The notes beneath the pieces were generated by a model. That model was not told the origin of the DNA, searched no databases, and saw nothing but the letters and a program-made list of their open reading frames with translations. Made by a program: the position numbers and the translations under genes. This document shows, in pieces, positions 42,461 to 44,267 of a stretch of 44,267 nucleotides of DNA. The DNA is from Candidatus Heimdallarchaeota archaeon LC_2 (GTDB lineage Archaea; Asgardarchaeota; Heimdallarchaeia; Heimdallarchaeales; Kariarchaeaceae). The DNA lies in the NCBI GenBank assembly GCA_001940725.1, contig MDVR01000043.1:1-44267 (forward strand), written 5' to 3'. The first letter of the stretch is position 1. The number at the start of each line of letters is the position of its first letter.

Positions 42461-42830
42461 AGGTAACAGATAATATTGATTTAAAAAATCAGTCACAGAG
42501 TATGTTGCGTTAAAGCGGCAGAAAAAGATTGATTTTATATTATTTATTGTATCAGAAATGGTATGATAGGATAATTAACAGATCAGTAGCTTGAGAAGTA
42601 TCTGAAAAATACAATGTCATGGATTATGTTCTAGCCCAGGACGATCTCGAGTATAAGGCCGCAATAAAGGATTGATGGAGAAAGACCATTGTCTGATAAT
42701 GCCTGACGTTTGTGAAAATTCGACACCTAAAGATCATAGAATCAAGGTGCGAAGTTAGTAAACTGGAATGAGAAATCATTAAGGTGGGAAAACGTAGAAA
42801 ACAGGATATAATTGGGTCCGTCTGTTACCT
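42461..42830 (+). ncRNA. Candidate structured RNA of about 370 nt
   Basis: AGGTAACAGA at 42461-42470 and TCTGTTACCT at 42821-42830 are perfectly complementary, a ten-pair helix joining both ends. A T-rich run CCTTTTATTTATT follows at once. Inside, hairpins are frequent. TGATTT/AAATCA is at 42477-42482/42486-42491 and TGTTGC/GCGGCA at 42503-42508/42515-42520. ATTAT-TATCA pairs with TGATA-ATAAT (42539-42575). CAGAT/ATCTG is at 42579-42583/42600-42604, CACCT/AGGTG at 42724-42728/42745-42749, and AATGA-GAAA-TCATT at 42767-42780 with a GNRA tetraloop. No coding frame fits. Size and end pairing would suit RNase P RNA or SRP RNA. However, I cannot find the RNase P core (GAGGAAAGUC-like and ACAGNNNNNNGG-like) or the SRP GGAG/GNAR elements, so the family is open. 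Confidence 0.55.
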
Positions 42831-42934
42831 CCTTTTATTTATTGTAAATGGCGAATAGAGGCATCTTTTGTCACATTTAACTCTAAAATGTTAATAACTA
42901 CTAAAAGTAATAATTTTACAAATCGTTTGGGAAA

Positions 42935-44267
42935 ATGAGTTTACTTATTGAGAATGGATATATCTTAACCATGAATAATTCTAATGAAGTTATTCCACGT
43001 GGTTCAATTTACATAGAAAATGATAAAATTGTTGAGATGGGTCCTGAGTATGAATTACATGATAAATATAAAAATACAAATGAAATTATCGATGCGAAGG
43101 GGAGAGTGGTTATGCCAGGATTTACCTGTGCTCACATGCATTATTACAGTGCTTTTGCAACTGGAATGCCATTACCTCCATTTCCCAAAGGATTTGTTAG
43201 TGTACTCAAAAATTTATGGTGGAAAATAGACCAAGCATTGGATAAGGAAGCGGTCTATTATAGTGCATTACTTGGGAATATTCAAGCAATAAAAAGTGGA
43301 ACAACATATGTAATTGACCATCATGCAAGTCCCTCTTATATCGATGGTAGTTTGGATTTATTGGAGAAGGCTGCGAGAGAACTCGGGGTGAGATCTAATT
43401 TATGCTATGAAGTTACCAATCGAAATGGGAAGGAAGAAGCCCAAAAGGGCTTAGATGAAAATGAAAGGTTCTTGAAAAAGCATTATGGAAAAAATGATGA
43501 TTTCATTTCAGGATTGGTAGGTCTCCATGCTTCATTTACTCTTGATGATGCACATCTGGAACGTACTGCAGAATTAGAAAAAGAATTCGATACAGGGGTA
43601 CATATACACGTTGCAGAAGATAAATCAGATATGGACCATGCCAAAGAGAACTTCAATTCGACAATTATTGAACGGTTGGAAAAATTTAATATTCTCAATG
43701 AAAAATCTCTAATTGCTCATTGTATTCATACTGGTGAACTCGATCTTCCTCTAATGAAAAAATATAATGTAAATGTATCACATCAACCTCGTTCAAATAT
43801 GAATAATGCAGTTGGGACTTTAGATATTTTCAAAGTTTTGGAAGAGGACATTGATTTAGGAATGGGGACTGATGGTATGTCTGCAGATATGAAAGCCGAA
43901 CTAATGGTAGCTCCTCTTATTCATAAAAGAAATGCACATGATAACACTGTAGGGACAGTGGAAGTATATGATGCTTTGATGAAAGGAAATCCCAGAATTA
44001 TTGAGAAAATTCATGGAATACAAACAGGTCGATTGGAAGCAGGTCTAAAAGCAGATGTAATTATATCTAATTATTACCCTAAAGCACCTATTTTCTCCGG
44101 AAATGTACTGGGACATGTTATGTTTGGAGTGATTAATGAACCGGTTGCTACAACAATTACAGATGGTAAACCAAGAATGATTGAAGGAAATATACTTGGA
44201 ATTGATGAGTACGAAATTTCAAAGAAATGTCAAAAGATAGCTCCTAAAATCTGGGAAAGAGTAGCTA
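42935..44267 (+). CDS. ssnA: SsnA-type amidohydrolase, cut by the window edge
   Basis: A metal-dependent amidohydrolase of the SsnA/chlorohydrolase branch. In bacteria SsnA sits with purine or selenium-linked genes; its substrate is not firmly known. 444 residues are present and the frame is open at the edge, probably only a few residues short of the end. Features: MPGFTCAHMHYYSAFATGMP (metal-binding His pair), LKNLWWKIDQALDKEA, IKSGTTYVIDHHASPSYIDG, HIHVAEDKSDMDHA, LIAHCIHTGELD, QPRSNMNNAVG, LGMGTDGMSADM and the C-terminal GRLEAGLKADVIISNY. These blocks run parallel to E. coli SsnA throughout. ATG start at 42935, about 100 bp downstream of the large RNA candidate. Confidence 0.88.
   Translation, partial: MSLLIENGYILTMNNSNEVIPRGSIYIENDKIVEMGPEYELHDKYKNTNEIIDAKGRVVMPGFTCAHMHYYSAFATGMPLPPFPKGFVSVLKNLWWKIDQALDKEAVYYSALLGNIQAIKSGTTYVIDHHASPSYIDGSLDLLEKAARELGVRSNLCYEVTNRNGKEEAQKGLDENERFLKKHYGKNDDFISGLVGLHASFTLDDAHLERTAELEKEFDTGVHIHVAEDKSDMDHAKENFNSTIIERLEKFNILNEKSLIAHCIHTGELDLPLMKKYNVNVSHQPRSNMNNAVGTLDIFKVLEEDIDLGMGTDGMSADMKAELMVAPLIHKRNAHDNTVGTVEVYDALMKGNPRIIEKIHGIQTGRLEAGLKADVIISNYYPKAPIFSGNVLGHVMFGVINEPVATTITDGKPRMIEGNILGIDEYEISKKCQKIAPKIWERVA

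Noticed and set aside
42461..42830. RNase P RNA or SRP RNA as a firm identity
   Set aside because: End pairing and length fit, but I could not locate the core conserved sequences. It stays an unassigned candidate until a covariance-model search is run.

Overview
The window is AT-rich archaeal DNA, densely packed with genes on both strands. The archaeal reading rests on several things seen directly. TATA-box-like promoters lie about 25 bp upstream of predicted RNA starts. Shine-Dalgarno sites match an archaeal-type anti-SD (GGTGAT; GAGGTGAT before an ABC gene). TTG and GTG starts are frequent, and some probable terminators are T-rich runs. Multisubunit 2-oxoacid:ferredoxin oxidoreductases, an XerA-type recombinase and an F420/LLM-type (Mer-like) enzyme agree with this. 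Several proteins look like the longin/roadblock-type domains that Asgard archaea carry in large numbers (14264-16150, 30466-31002, and a frameshifted copy at 3826-4331). I infer an Asgard archaeon, perhaps of the Heimdallarchaeia side. No rRNA or marker gene confirms this, and the stretch may come from a metagenome assembly.

Layout. 1-7.7 kb: energy and carbon metabolism, with a two-subunit 2-oxoacid:ferredoxin oxidoreductase (korAB type) and, after a small membrane protein and a broken longin-like gene, a four-gene pyruvate-type operon porG-D-A-B with overlapping or abutting genes. 7.8-14.3 kb: xerA, an alpha/beta hydrolase lacking its serine, zinc-ribbon membrane proteins, a DedA/TVP38-type membrane protein, a B3/4-domain protein, a 43-codon basic ORF, thioredoxin and a winged-helix regulator. 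14.3-19.5 kb: a large protein with longin-like ends, a secreted DOMON/CBM9-like protein, a 616-residue orphan and a cupin. 19.6-28 kb: a probable new small RNA, threonine synthase, an EutA-like protein with a zinc-binding N-terminal extension, a PLP enzyme of unknown substrate and a membrane-bound class III nucleotide cyclase. 28-38.4 kb: a GH26-like secreted enzyme that looks circularly permuted, an esterase, a longin-like protein, two NTF2-fold proteins, an F420-dependent oxidoreductase, GrpB, a DHH phosphoesterase, a coupled pair of MscS channels and a 5'-short rhodanese. 38.4-44.3 kb: a heterodimeric ABC exporter, a second larger structured RNA candidate, and an SsnA-type amidohydrolase cut by the window edge.

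How it fits together. The two ferredoxin-linked oxidoreductases point to an organism that handles 2-oxoacids through ferredoxin and CoA. Most other genes are single-gene units, often divergent or convergent, so little operon-based inference is possible outside porGDAB, korAB, the MscS pair and the ABC pair.

The most interesting items are two compact structured RNA candidates, each with a TATA box about 25 bp upstream of a perfect terminal helix and a T-rich 3' end (19587-19721 minus; 42461-42830 plus). Next are the EutA fusion without EutBC, the permuted GH26-like protein and the longin-like family with one frameshifted member. I recognised no CRISPR array, insertion sequence, tRNA or rRNA.
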